From assembly GCA_014155875.1 (NCBI GenBank), contig JACEFZ010017857.1:217501-281500 (forward strand): 64,000 nt of DNA, read 5' to 3'. The notes under the pieces were generated by a model. The model made no database searches, was not told the DNA's origin, and saw nothing but the letters and a program-made list of their open reading frames with translations. Source of the DNA: Cepaea nemoralis. Its lineage: Eukaryota > Mollusca > Gastropoda > Stylommatophora > Helicidae. The position numbers were made by a program, and so were the translations under genes. Below, one piece after another: positions 1-11,867 of the stretch; position 1 is the first letter of the stretch, and each line of letters begins with the position of its first letter.

Positions 1-165
1 CCGACTTCAGAGTTACTTGTAATTAACGTCCCGAAGTCAAGGACGATAGGTCAACAGTTTAGCCCAACTGTCCGGTGTATGGGTTGAACCCCTAAACTCG
101 GTATCAGCACACCGGATGTTTAAGAACACGCATTCGTATCCATTCGGTCATGCTGACCTACAATC
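1..165 (-). mobile_element. tRNA-derived SINE, family B, cut by window edge
   Basis: The minus strand reads as a tRNA-like head (gaccgaatggata region as A box, gttcaaccc as B box) followed by a body ending in the tgaagtcgg region at the window start. The same body occurs at about 3870-4315, 11664-11795, 28812-28925 and 29035-29265, so it is a dispersed family. It is a short non-coding retroposon that depends on LINE enzymes. Its 3' part lies outside the window. Confidence 0.7.
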
Positions 166-1467
166 ATGAATATCGTTGTGATCTTCAAGTTTTGCCGTCA
201 AGAGTCGTTGGAAGAAATAGCTGACGCTCCCATTATATTGTCTAACGTTTCTTATACTCACTACTTCGTTTCTCTACTTCTACGAATGCTAATCAACACT
301 CGCGATTTAATTTCTACAACATTACGCTTCGTTTTCTATTCTGGGAGGTCACGTGCTAAGTGAGGAAACGAACAAAATACAATATAATAAGAACGTGAAA
401 CATGGAGGAAACAGAAACGACAGAATGAGCACCAGATCAGACAAATTAGGGAGAGATGTGGCAACTAGCAGGTGTGAGAACGCAGGTCGGACAGAGAAAA
501 CAGCAACCCTGAACCAGGTCGCCCACCCGCTCGGACATTTTGAAACATCTTCTTGACGATTTGAAAACGAGCTAATATCCTCGAACATGGCTCCACCGCT
601 CATGCGTGGTGACACGGTTATTTTTCCAACAGGAAATACCCAGCTCGTGCGTGACCGAATCTCTGAAGGTGACGTGAAATTGATGAAGATGAAATGTGAT
701 GTTTTAATGACAGTTTGAAATCTAGTTATGTGTTTTCGGGATGAAATTAGAAAGCAAATTCATTAGCGTTTGTCAAGCTACACAGAATGTATTTTTATCG
801 ACAAAGGGGCGTAATTTGGCAGTTTGCTTGCCCAGGCCGTGAAGGGGCCATTAATGAGCTGTCTATAATCGCCCCGCATTAATATTAATTTAAGACGAGT
901 GCCGATAACTGTTTTCCAGGCTCTGCCTAAGTTTATATGCAGCTTGAATTTTATTAACGCGGCAAATTCTTCCAGCTAACAAAATTAATGACGTTTGTTT
1001 CCGAAAACAAGACCTGCCTCTTACCTCCCTTTCTTCTTCTTCTTTTGTCAACAGTAGTTTCTGGCAATCTCATGCCCCATACGACAAATTATTTCAGAAT
1101 TCGTCGAGCATTTTCTTCCAAATGTCTATGTTTTAATGCGTTTATTATGAATCTCCTGCAATAAATTCTACTAAGCATTTTGCGCTGTTGTACTGTTCAC
1201 TTGTTTGATGTTTTCTTCCGTGTTGCCCAGATTTCCTCGATGCTTTTTTTTTTTTTTTAATGCATGGTCTGCACAGGAAGTAGTTGATTATACTAGATTG
1301 AAGCACGTAGATGGAGCATTAAAGTCAGCACACTAGAGTATGCGAGTCGTTGTTCTTTATGCGCGTGTCTACTTTTGCTGGGAAAATATGTTGATGTGAA
1401 TGCTGGTGGGTAAGAACAAGTGTTAGCTATGGTAAATATGGTGGTCTTCTTCCTCCTTCCCCTCCCC
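166..1467. other. no recognisable gene
   Basis: This is AT-rich sequence with only short chance reading frames. I see no domain, no tRNA-like head and no tandem structure apart from an 11-base T run near 1248. Confidence 0.5.
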
Positions 1468-1529
1468 TCTTCTTCTTCTTCTTCTTCTTCTTCTTCTTCT
1501 TCTTCTTCTTCTTCTTCTTCTTCTTCTTC
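1468..1529. repeat. (TTC)n microsatellite
   Basis: About 60 bp of uninterrupted TTC units, a pyrimidine strand tract. It is preceded by a C/T-rich stretch. GAA/TTC tracts recur at 49.5-49.8 kb and 62.7-62.9 kb. Confidence 0.95.
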
Positions 1530-1927
1530 GACTACTTCGTATGGTTAAGAATAGCTGTCTATATCTGCAATGTTGTCTCTCTTGTATAGACGTCACTGTT
1601 TCATGTGTACTTTAGGTGATAAGGTCCCCGGAAAGTCTAAACCAACATGGACGATGGTGAAACCGGTGGAGGACAGGAGGAGAACCAAGAGACGGATTTT
1701 TTTTATTGTTTGATACTTGGCGAAGATAAGCTTTATCGAAACGTTAGATACGTTACCACGTCGTGTGATAAATTGGCAACGAGGTGACGAGATTCCTTTA
1801 GATATGTTTTTCAGCATCATCAAGTGCCATACCGATCAGAGTGAGCAATCGTATTAAAATGACGATTAAAAAAGAATGAAAGAAAAACATAATGAACATT
1901 TAAACTTTTCTTTATGCCAAATATGCC

Positions 1928-1996
1928 GGGTCCTCCGTGGCGCAGTGGTTATCCCACCTGTCTCTGCTCCTAAGGTCTGGGCTTCTGTACTCCGTC
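1928..1996 (+). mobile_element. tRNA-like SINE head fragment
   Basis: The motif tggcgcagtggtta resembles a pol III A box. The following about 50 bp could be a tRNA-like head that lost its B box. It is directly followed by an oppositely oriented LINE end, which may have inserted into it. It could also be a chance match. Confidence 0.4.
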
Positions 1997-2004
1997 GTTG
2001 AGTT

Positions 2005-2185
2005 CACCTCATCTCATCTCATCATGTTCCTCTTGAACCTTGCGGTGTCGAGGGGAAGTATAAACACCGTGAGAGTGCCCGATTATGGGCTTCATGTATC
2101 GATATTCCCATGGACTCTGCTATTCTCTCCGTCCAACGTTTACGTGGTCGGCCTCTTCCTCTGTTTGCTTGAGTTCACGCGTGTT
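2005..2185 (-). pseudogene. LINE C-terminus, family D, with (ATGAG)n tail
   Basis: On the minus strand one frame reads GRPRKRWTERIAESMGI and continues to a stop at 2022-2024. This is the usual C-terminal tail motif (GRPRKRW followed by helices) of RTE/CR1-like LINE polyproteins. The stop is followed by an ATGAG pentanucleotide tail (2005-2024 on the plus strand). A 50-bp piece of the same 3' end lies at 33583-33635. It is a 5'-truncated dead copy: no RT core is present. Confidence 0.65.
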
Positions 2186-2576
2186 ATTTTCTCTGAGGCT
2201 TCTGGGAGCTGCGATATTCCTACTCTGTGTGACGCGTTCAGCCGGCCGCTCTGATCAAAGCTTTATGTGGGGTTAAACCCGGTGCGATAAGTCGATCCTC
2301 GCGCCTGTACTTCCCGGTAAGTCACAGGTGCCACCTGCTGTCGTGTGTTATTTTTTGTTGTTTATTTGTTGTTATTTGCTAGTGAGTTTCCAGGCGTTGA
2401 AGGCAAAATCTTGCATTCTGATTGTCCGCAAAGTTAGGGGAATTTTGCTATGATTTTCGTGCACTCTCCCAGATTGCACGGTTTGTAGTCCGTAGTAGCC
2501 TACATTATAGCGAAGATCCGTGAAACAAAATAGCAAATTGCTGTAATCCTCCCCTGGGGTAGAACCAGCGTCACTA

Positions 2577-2660
2577 TGAAATATCATCATCGCCATGTGC
2601 TCTGTCGATAAGCGTGGGTATGTTTCCCCATCCCACGCGATCACCAGAGTCGTGGATTTA
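2577..2660 (-). mobile_element. LINE 3' end fragment, family B
   Basis: The reverse complement matches the end of the family B LINE at 28745-28810 (cgactctggtgatcg... cttatcggcat). Related pieces are at 36270-36350 and 58144-58235. Only the last about 80 bp are present, so it is a severely 5'-truncated insertion. Confidence 0.6.
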
Positions 2661-2680
2661 ACGAAACATGCTTGTCTAGG

Positions 2681-2888
2681 TTGGGAGTCTCTGTGGCGAA
2701 GTGGTCAAGCCGTTTGATTCGGACTCCGAAGGTTGTGGGTTCGATTCTGGGTCGCGTTCTTCGGTTCACGAGTTAAATTTTTCGAAGACTCCTGTGGGTC
2801 GTCGCAAGAGCTACGGAGTTCGTGCTTGGTGCGACTCTTAAAATCCGGTGCAATGAAATCGACCCTGTCGACTTTTAAGCGACTTTAA
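2681..2888 (+). mobile_element. tRNA-derived SINE, family A, with target-site duplications
   Basis: The tRNA-like head carries an A box (tggcgaagtgg) and a B box (ggttcgattc). The body runs to a tail of cgacttttaagcgacttt type. The element is bracketed by an 11-bp perfect direct repeat, GCTTGTCTAGG, at 2670-2680 and 2889-2899. These are target-site duplications of LINE-type retroposition and fix both ends. Minus-strand copies are at 33390-33545 and 36500-36706. Perfect duplications suggest a relatively young insertion. Confidence 0.88.
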
Positions 2889-3059
2889 GCTTGTCTAGGC
2901 ATCTGAAAAGAAGGCAGTTTGCTATTGCTTTCCTTTTTAAATTGATACAATTAGTATTGAGACTCTTCGCTGGCTGTTGAAGATGAGGTCTGCCTAGAAA
3001 ACTAGAACACGTGACTACCGGATGGGAAAAGCAGACGCTCTAGCCAGTGCGCCACCAGC

Positions 3060-3870
3060 CTCAGAATATACAAGGTGATTTGACTTGACTTTGATTGTTG
3101 GGTAGACATCTACGACACCCATACCGGGATGACAACACTAGTTTAACCTAGGACAACCCACCGTAATCTCCATACCGTACTATACCTAATGAGCGCTATT
3201 GATAACGTTAATTACCTGCCCGATTTCCCTATTCTGACCAGTTTCAATTATTTGAATGCATACGGTACATCGGACAATAACTGTTAGAACATCTTGAAGG
3301 TCGGGTGTGTTTGTTTGCGGGGCTGCCATATGTTTCCAGTGAAGTTCAATCTGTCATTTTCAACTGTCCGCTTAAACTGTCTGTTCTCATTGTGAAATGT
3401 GACATTTGGCTGGACGAAACAAGACACTTCAACTATAGAATTGAAGAATGCAGCTTTTCGCTAAGATTAACTGGCTCGCATCATTTAGTCCAGCTGACCC
3501 GTGCGGTCTTTGTGTGGTGAGATATCGAACCGATTACTTTGGTCACTTGGAGTCCAGGGGTTTACAATGAGAGGTTGGCCACACAGATTATCGCTTTGTG
3601 GTTTTGATGGCGCCGTATGGAGCAGGGCGAGGTAGGAGCGATGCGATCCGGACATCAAGTGAAGTTGACGAAGACAGACTACGTAGGGGGATTGATTCGT
3701 ACTTATAATAAGACACAGGTCTGGATCATTAGGTGATTTGCTAAATAACGTGTGCGATTTTGTCGAATCCCGTTGAATGGCAATTGTCGTCGTAGCGTCA
3801 TCTGTCTCTCTGTCTGTCACTCCGGTCTTTTTGTTGATTTGTTTGCGTTCGCTCTCTTTCTAACTTAAGC
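3060..3870. other. no recognisable gene
   Basis: Only short chance frames are present. I recognise neither a coding domain nor tandem repeats here. Confidence 0.4.
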
Positions 3871-4315
3871 GTACCCCATACATGTGCAACTACTTCCACT
3901 GGACTGATGTTTACGTATGGATTCATCATCATCATCATGTGCCCTACCAGCTGGCGTAGGCGTTCATGGCTCTCCCCAGATCTCGGTCTTTGGTGTTCTG
4001 GATCAACTCTGCTGATGATATTCCTCGATACCACCGCCTTAAATCTATCCAGCACCATTTCTCTTGGGCTGCCCCTTCCTCTCTTCCCCACGACGTATGG
4101 ATTAGCTTTCCATAATTACCAGTGTCCCTCACCAATCCGACTTCTGAAATAGTTGTAATTTACGTTCCCAAGTTAAGAACGATATGTCAACATTGTAGTC
4201 CAACGGCCCGGTGTAGGAAGTTCAATCCGCTACCTCGGCATCAACCCACATGAAGTTTAAGAGCAAGAGCTCTTATCCATTCGGCCATCCATTCGGCCAC
4301 GCTGACCTCAGTATT
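3870..4315 (-). mobile_element. SINE family B, interrupted by a LINE 3' end
   Basis: On the minus strand the head begins in the gtcagcgtggccgaatgg region near 4310, a tRNA-like A box with a local duplication of ccgaatgg. A decayed B box and the family B body follow. The body is broken at 3913-4103 by a LINE family A insertion with its own duplications and resumes at 3912. This proves the SINE predates the LINE insertion. Confidence 0.75.
3924..4092 (-). mobile_element. LINE family A 3' end inserted with 11-bp TSD
   Basis: The minus-strand sequence is the common 3' end of LINE family A: gagatctgtggagagccat type sequence, then gccagctggc, then a (GAT)n tail seen as catcatcat on plus. Flanking perfect repeats ACGATGGATT-like copies read ACGTATGGATT at 3913-3923 and 4093-4103. 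These show a single 169-bp truncated retroposition into the SINE. Confidence 0.88.
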
Positions 4316-4344
4316 AAAAAAAAATTATGATTGTATTCTTGTTA

Positions 4345-4520
4345 ACCGGATATTCTACTTGTAATACAGTCGCAAGTTATTTTTACCCGATATTCCACCT
4401 GTAATACAGTCGCAAGTTATTTTTACCCGATAATCTACCTGTAATACAGTCGGAAGTTATTTTTACCCGATATTCTACCTGTAATATAGTCGCAAGTTAT
4501 TTTTACCCGATATTCTACCC
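4345..4520. repeat. 40-bp tandem repeat, about 4.4 copies
   Basis: The motif gtaatacagtcgcaagttat recurs at 4361, 4401, 4441 and 4481, an exact 40-bp period with few substitutions. No transposon boundary is obvious. The sequence after 4555 (ttggcaagattacg... tttgccattgctttctga) matches the conserved SINE core described elsewhere in this window. Confidence 0.85.
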
Positions 4521-4639
4521 TCAGGACGTAGTAGTCAACCCCAGCATTTTTTGGCTCTTCGTGATTCCTTGGCAAGATTACGTTCAGTAATTTGCCATTG
4601 CTTTCTGAACGACAAGCACCCATATTCATAAAAAGAAAA

Positions 4640-5514
4640 AAAACCAATGCAAGACGGTCTGCTGTCAATTCACCCACAGCTGTGTTTCGAACGGTGGCAT
4701 GCGGGATTGTGACCTGGTGTCCGTAACACCTTCGCCACAGAGTTTAAGAGTCGGTTTTATTGCACCAGATTTAACCCCAGCTGTCTCAGTCTCTCACCGC
4801 AGAACTGCGATCCACTTGCAGAGAGCATCGCACATAACACTAGATACTTTCTTTCCAATTTGCCGTACTTTACCGGAGATTATTTTCCGTTAATTTTCGT
4901 TTTTTGTTTTATTTTGGTGTCTCCATTTAAAGGATGTATAGAGTACTCGTTATGTTAAATATCTCGATTATTTCAAGTTCGCGTTAAAAAAGGGACCATT
5001 AACTTTATATAGTTTTTCCCTCCTCGGTTTTGTGTGTACATCTCGTGTTTCTGAAATTCGTTTCTCACACAGAGATACAGAGTGACCTTTTAAGACGTAA
5101 GTAGACCCACAAATCACGTTTTATGTAGATCTATTTGTTTGTTCTAGTGTTATTAGATGCATCGTACATTTTTATGTAAATCTTGTCATTTTCGACTGAT
5201 AAAGTCGGAAGGATCATCCCAAACAAAAATGATGAAAATTGCATGCTCTGATGTGATATTTCAATGGCCGGAAATAGCCGTTTCCTTGTCAGCGATGAAT
5301 ATTTAATATTGTTATTGAATATTCACAGCGATGTGCATGCCAATGAATGCATAATTGCATTCAACGTCAAATTTAGTATTAGTGTATAAATTTTCATCAC
5401 TCTGCATGGGCGGGATCATTATAATTTTTAATCTTTCCAACGGAACATCTTTTGTCAAAATACATCTATCTATAACAATCTACACTGGCTGACAAGTCTC
5501 GCCGAGTGCAGTCT
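4640..5514. other. no recognisable gene
   Basis: AT-rich sequence with only short chance frames and no repeat family I can link to other copies in the window. Confidence 0.4.
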
Positions 5515-5524
5515 GCGCGCGGTC

Positions 5525-5584
5525 TGACGTCATCACGGCATGGCGTGATGTATATATCTGAATGTCTGGGTGTATATATATAAA
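5525..5584 (+). promoter_or_regulatory. possible pol II core promoter (CRE plus TATA)
   Basis: A perfect cAMP-response-element palindrome TGACGTCA lies at 5525-5532. About 50 bp downstream is a TATA box (tatatatataaa, 5573-5584), followed by GC-balanced sequence where initiation at about 5610 would be expected. No reading frame follows. The arrangement resembles an LTR or retroposon promoter, but no second copy exists in the window. Confidence 0.3.
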
Positions 5585-6045
5585 CTGGCAGAGTTATAGG
5601 CTCTTGTGTTAGTCAGCGACTGTGTTAATCTCCTTGACGACAGTGCAACCAACAGTTGTGTGAGTGTGTAGGTAGGGTCACAAAAAGTGGAAAGGTCAAA
5701 ATCGTTTTCTTTATATCTTCCTTGTAAATTATAAACTTACACACAAACATTAATATCTCGGCTTAAAATTACCCACAAACTTGAATAGGGTATCATTGGA
5801 TTTGTTTTTTTCAAGAGCTATCCAACTATGTAGGTTATATAATTAAAAAGCAATTGAGAAAAAGTTACTAAAGTGGCTACATAACACGAACCCCGTAGCT
5901 CTAGCCATAACCAACGAGAGCATCGCAACATAGCACGAACTCCGTAGCTCCAACCAGAAGTAACGGGAATCTCCGGAGAAATTGTACTAGCGCTCTGAAC
6001 GACGCAGTCCACGACCTTCACAACGAGAGGTGAACGGCTTAAAAG

Positions 6046-6345
6046 ACGGTTAATTGGACTTCAACGTTGGCTGTTGGTCCAGAAAGCCAAGGCAAACTAA
6101 ACTTTGCTGCGTGTCTTTCATACATATAATCTGTAGTGAGGTTTAAGGTTTTCGCGACGATGCCCAATTAACTTCGTCGCGAAAACCCTAAACCTCATTA
6201 CAGATTATATGCACCCATCAAACATCAAACATGGTGTATTACTCATGGTGGCATTGATTGCAACGTCCTCCGAAAGACATGCTGCGAAGTTTAGTTTGCC
6301 TTGGCTTTCTGGACCAACAGCCAACGTTGAAGCCCAATTAACCGT
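6046..6345. mobile_element. foldback (long inverted repeat) element
   Basis: The left arm 6046-6160 is repeated inverted at 6174-6345 with a 13-nt loop at 6161-6173. The inner 35 bp (ataatctgtagtgagg to gcgacga) pair almost perfectly. The outer about 75 bp (ggttaattgg through the ttggctgttggtcc part) pair again after a 59-bp insertion in the right arm at about 6211-6270. A non-autonomous DNA transposon (foldback MITE) fits. No clear flanking target duplication was seen. Confidence 0.75.
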
Positions 6346-6544
6346 TGTAGGAGATAAACACGCGAACTTACATCAGCGTAATGGAATTTTAAACGAAAGC
6401 GTATTCGACCCCGCGGCTGCGTTAACCTGTAACATATTGTATATATTCATTCATTCATCGGTAGAATGTTCTTTGTAGAACCTAGCTCCCACTACAATCT
6501 TCCGGAATACTTCTCGACCACAAGCAAGATGTAGTTTGATACAG

Positions 6545-6989
6545 CCATTTGGAGATCATCTGCCACATCCTGCACCCATCTCCTCTTTGGTCGTCCTCTT
6601 CCTCTCTTCCCAGGCATATACCCCTCCATTATTTTTCTCCCCAAAACTTTCGTGACGTTTCAAGTGACCAGACTATTTCAATTTTCTTTGTTTTATCGTC
6701 TTTACTAGCCAACCTTCTTCAATATTCAGCTCTTGAAGTATGGATGCATTTGCTCTTCTTTTTTTTTCTTTTTTTAAATCCCAGATATTCTTAGAACTCG
6801 TCTATAACATTTATATTCAAAGGCATTTATGCGCTGTTCAGCTTGTTTAGTAAGTATCCAGGTCTCACAGGCGTATGTTGCAATGCGAAAGATGCATGCT
6901 CTTAAATATCTCATTTTCTAAACTTCTATCTGTTCCTCTTCACAATGTATTCAGTTGTTTTAGTCTTTGAAGATATTCGTCTTTTAACT

Positions 6990-6993
<4 letters not shown>
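6545..6993 (-). pseudogene. LINE reverse transcriptase C-terminus, family C
   Basis: On the minus strand, interrupted frames read LQRLKQLNTL, NASILQELNIEEGWL and TIKQRKLK. These match the better preserved plus-strand copy at 18187-18735. The region is the part of a LINE polyprotein downstream of the RT catalytic core (thumb and C-terminal extension). Stops and frameshifts show it is dead. Its 5' side runs directly into the (AC)n tract at 6994. Confidence 0.7.
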
Positions 6994-7033
<40 letters not shown>

Positions 7034-7040
7034 GCACGCA

Positions 7041-7081
<41 letters not shown>
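6994..7081. repeat. (AC)n microsatellite
   Basis: Near-continuous AC dinucleotides with a few CG substitutions (cacgcacg, cgcgcg), about 88 bp. It forms the 5' border of the family C LINE fragment. Confidence 0.95.
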
Positions 7082-7359
7082 GATGGGAATTCGATAAGTA
7101 AGTCACAAATGGCTGTAGAAAAGTAATTAGATAAGATAACAATTTGAAACCATTTTTTTGTGTATACATACATTGTCCCTTTTTTTCTCAACATAATTTC
7201 CACCAACACTGATGCAATTATCCCCAAACGGGCTTCATAGAATTGCGTGCACTGTTTTCTAAACCACGGTTTAACTTCACATTCAACTTCGGCATCATTC
7301 GCGAAATGCCTCCCGTCAACGTGGGTTACCAGTGAACCAAAAGGTGGAAATCAGTAGGG

Positions 7360-7463
7360 GCTTAGTCCTAATTTTTACACAGTAATTTCTATATAGTAAT
7401 TTCTACACAATGACTTCTGTATAGTGATTTCTATATAGTAATTTCTACACAGTAATTTCTACA
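7360..7463. repeat. degenerate cagtaatttctacac tandem repeat
   Basis: Units of about 14-15 bp of the form acagtaatttctacac or tatagtaatttct recur six to seven times. The same unit makes up 10795-11290, so both tracts probably share an origin. Confidence 0.65.
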
Positions 7464-7692
7464 CGCCAATCTCCGTGGCTAAGAGTTTGCGGACGCGATT
7501 CATAAGCCCGCTTACCCGCGTTCGAAAGACAGCTGCGATCGATTTGGCAGCAGACCGCGTTTCGACGGGTTTTAACGTGTGGGTAAGGGATCCGGTCATT
7601 CAGAAAGAAATGGCAAACTACTGAACGTAAACTTCCAAGACGTCAACAATAGCAGTAAAATGCTGGTGTTGACAGCGATGTCCTGTAAATAG
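7464..7692 (+). mobile_element. tRNA-headed SINE with shared core, family E
   Basis: The head reads ccaatctccgtggctaagag (A-box-like) and cgttcgaaag (B-box-like). The body contains gaaatggcaaactactga and gctggtgttgacagcgatg. The latter blocks also occur in family C SINEs at 29805-29985 and 32320-32600, whose heads differ. The element abuts the (ATC)n tail of a LINE family A copy. Confidence 0.55.
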
Positions 7693-8590
7693 GATCATCA
7701 TCATCAAGTTCCCTGCCAGCTGGCGTAGGCGTTTATGGCTCTCCACAGATCTCGGTCTTTCGTGTTCTGGATCAGCTCTGCTGATGTGTTCCTCCCTGCC
7801 ACTGTCTCAATCCATCCAGCATCATTTCTCTTGGTCTGCCTCTGCCTCTCTTCCCCTCGATCATTCCAGTTGTCTCGATGTTCTACGATGCCTCTTGTCT
7901 CTTCTTATTGTTGTATATAATGTTCTAGTTTCATTGACCTGTCTCAGACAACCGTTGTTAGTTACTCTGGCAGTACAAGTAATTCGCAACATTCGTCTCA
8001 AGAACCACATCTCTGTTGATTCAAAGTTCTTCCTAATTTGTTCATTTACATTCCACGATTCACTGTCATACAGCAAATAGGAGTCTAGATAGCATTTCAT
8101 CACTCTCTTTCTTACATTCAATGATAGTGACTTATTGCATACGATACTCTTCATTTTCTGAAATGCGGTTGTTTCTTGCCCTATTCTGCTCTTAATCTCT
8201 GTTGCACATCTTCCATCTGATGTTATAAATGTCCCTAGGTATTTAAAATTATCCACTTGGTTAAGAATTGTCCCCCATATTTCTATGTCACATTTTGGTG
8301 TCACCATTTTCTTTCATATCACCATTGTTACTGTCTTCTTCACATTCAAGGACAGTCCTGTCCTTGCACTCTCTGTTACTAGTGTCCAACAATTTTTGTA
8401 GGTCGGCTGCATTATTCGCCACCAATAATGTGTCGTCTGCGTAGCGTTTATTGTTTATATTATAACCTCCAACTAGTATTCCTGGCTTCTCTTTGATCTA
8501 TCTTATTATTACTTCGCTATATAGGGAGATGAGATCCTATGACAAGACACACCCCTGTCACTTGTCGTACTCCTAGCTTGATCTGTTCAT
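7693..8590 (-). pseudogene. LINE family A reverse transcriptase remnant with (GAT)n tail
   Basis: Minus-strand reading gives an RT active site YADDTLLVANN near 8410-8455. It is followed by the connection and thumb region FKYLGTFITSDGRC, LSLNVRKRVMKC and MWFLRRMLRI (8307-7861), then the family 3' end and a (GAT)n tail at 7693-7705. The upstream GVRQ..C.LSP motif is present but frameshifted near 8560. These are hallmarks of an RTE-like LINE. Clade assignment is provisional. The endonuclease half is missing. Confidence 0.8.
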
Positions 8591-8609
8591 AACTAACTAA
8601 GAGGAGGGG

Positions 8610-9955
<1,346 letters not shown>

Positions 9956-10179
9956 TATACTATAACACAGCAAATCTAAGAAACACATGCAATTATAAAA
10001 TATAATAATATTAAAACACAACTACTTCGTTATTAGGGGGACAGCACAAAAGTTGAGTTCAGTTCAGTTTTGAAAGAAGCCTCATTTTCTACAAAAGTTT
10101 AGTCCATTTCAACTTGTGAAAGGGGCCAAATAAGCAAATGTTGAGCCATAGGAATGGAAACAGTTAGATACGAATATAT

Positions 10180-10790
10180 AAGCGAAGTCAGCAGAGTTAT
10201 ACAGTGGCATCAACGACAGTATTGATTCCCGCTGGATGGATGCATCCAAGAGAGTTGGTTAGCTGGCTTTCAATTGTAAGCCTAATTAAGCTGTTAGAGT
10301 AGCATGGCTTCAATGCTGTGACCCATACATCATCGACTCCATTGTGACCAGAATAATTGAAATGGTTAGGAACTTATTTTGTCAGAGTTTTGTATAATAT
10401 CCCTAAGGTGTCCCATAAAGCGGCCGGCGAGGCGTCTACCAGTCTGTCAAATATACTCCATGTCACATCGTTTGCAAATAATAACGTATATTAGGTTGCA
10501 GGATTATGCATGTAAATGAGCCTTTCAAGGAAAAGGTGCCTAATGGGAATATAATCGCCTCTGTCTGAATAACGTCTGTGCTTGTCTAGCACGTCTTAAG
10601 GTGACATGTAGATGTGGCCACACATGAAGTAACTGTGGAGAGGCGACTGTGAACAAGGCGATCTCTGAGATTTTTCTTTCGGTGAAAAGTTACCACAGGG
10701 CCTCTAGAAAACATCTCACGAGTGGTTGGGTTTGATCTCAGGCGAGACCTATACAGGAGACAACCATGTTTGATGGCTAGGGCATGTGAA
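10180..10790 (-). pseudogene. Penelope-like GIY-YIG endonuclease remnant
   Basis: Minus-strand frames read, in order, TREMFSRGPVVTFHRKKNLRD, NLIYVIICKRC-DMEYI, a stop, then QTGRRLAGRF and GHLRDIIQ. They continue with HFNYSGHNGVDDVWV and a closing IHPAGIN. This order (KNLRD block, a Y-I/C..C GIY-YIG half, GRRL..RF, then a GIN terminus) is typical of the C-terminal GIY-YIG nuclease of Penelope-like elements. The stop replaces the glycine of the YIG half. Frameshifts occur near 10345 and 10490. The RT part is absent. Confidence 0.75.
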
Positions 10791-10794
10791 AGAA

Positions 10795-11290
10795 GTACTT
10801 GCACAGTAATTTCTACATATTCATTCTGCACAGTAATTTCCACACAGTGATGTCTACACAGTGATTTCCACAGCATTTATCGTAAATAGTAATTTATATA
10901 CATTGGTTTCTACAGTCATATCTACACATTTATATCTACACATTGATTTCTGCACGTTGAGTTTACACAGTAATTTAGATAGAGTAGTTTCTATGCAGCA
11001 ATTTCTACACAGTGATCACTGATTTCTACACAATAATTTTGACACAGCAATTTCTGCACATAATTTATACACATTGATGTCTATGCAGGAATGGCTACGC
11101 AGAAATTTCGATACAGTCAATTCATGCAGTAATTTCTACACAGTAATTTCTACACAGTAATTTCTGCACATTAATTTATATACATTGAATTCTACGCAAT
11201 AATTTATACACAGTAAATTCACACAATAGTTTCTTACAGTAATTTCTACTCAGTGATTTCTGCACAGTAATTTCTACATATTATAATTTC
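10795..11290. repeat. degenerate cagtaatttctacac minisatellite
   Basis: About 500 bp made of 14-15-bp variants of cagtaatttctacac, cattgatttctgcac and similar. It is much diverged, hence old. It ends where a dispersed repeat shared with 35.3-35.7 kb begins. That repeat itself contains cacagtaatttct, so the array may have been seeded from it. Confidence 0.75.
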
Positions 11291-11625
11291 TACTCTTACA
11301 GAAAATAGTCGATTGTTAAAGTGCGCAGAAACCATCATGATTAATCTAATAGACCATTTTTGTGCAAACAGAAAGACATGATAGTCAGTTTAAAGTTACC
11401 GTGGTAGACAACAGAAATTACTGTGCGAACATGTGTATATTTCAGCTTGAAGGATTTATCTAGTTACTTTATTTTACGCTGTGTGAATTCTGCTGTATGT
11501 ACCTGACGAGATGCAACGAAATATGCCAGGCAATACATCGTGCAACCTGTTGTTTATGTCTTGCTTATGCAAATTCACTACGGGAAAACATTGTTTTGAT
11601 TTTCTGAATCAATGTTTGTAATGAA
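11291..11625 (+). repeat. dispersed repeat, inverted partner at 35.3-35.7 kb
   Basis: Blocks gtgcaaacagaaagacatga, accgtggtaga and cgagatgcaacgaaatatg recur as reverse complements between 35272 and 35540. A block attcactacgggaaaacattg recurs in the same orientation near 35625. No coding potential. It is probably an unclassified non-autonomous transposon. Confidence 0.6.
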
Positions 11626-11663
11626 ACACGGTATTGGTCTTCTTGCTTTGAATTCGAGCGTTG

Positions 11664-11795
11664 TGCACACTGGACTGATGTTTGCGCATGGGCTAACTTT
11701 CCCTATTACCAGTGTCCATCGCCATCGTGCCAACCCACTCCGACGTCTAAGGTACTTGTGATTTACCGCCCCAGGTCAAGGACGAGACGTCAAGG
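11664..11795 (-). mobile_element. SINE family B fragment
   Basis: The plus strand shows cactggactgatgtttgcg, then accagtgtcca and ccgacgtctaaggtacttgtg, matching the 3' half of the family B copy at 3870-4200. The head is missing. Confidence 0.65.
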
Positions 11796-11867
11796 CGACT
11801 TTCAAGGGAAAAAATAAGAAGGGCGGAATATTACAGGTCGTGCGTGGCCAAATTCTATCCTTTACAA

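Noticed and set aside
2681..2760. A functional tRNA gene
   Set aside because: A and B boxes are present, but the acceptor stem does not pair. The sequence continues into a SINE body with flanking duplications. The same holds for the other tRNA-like heads in the window.
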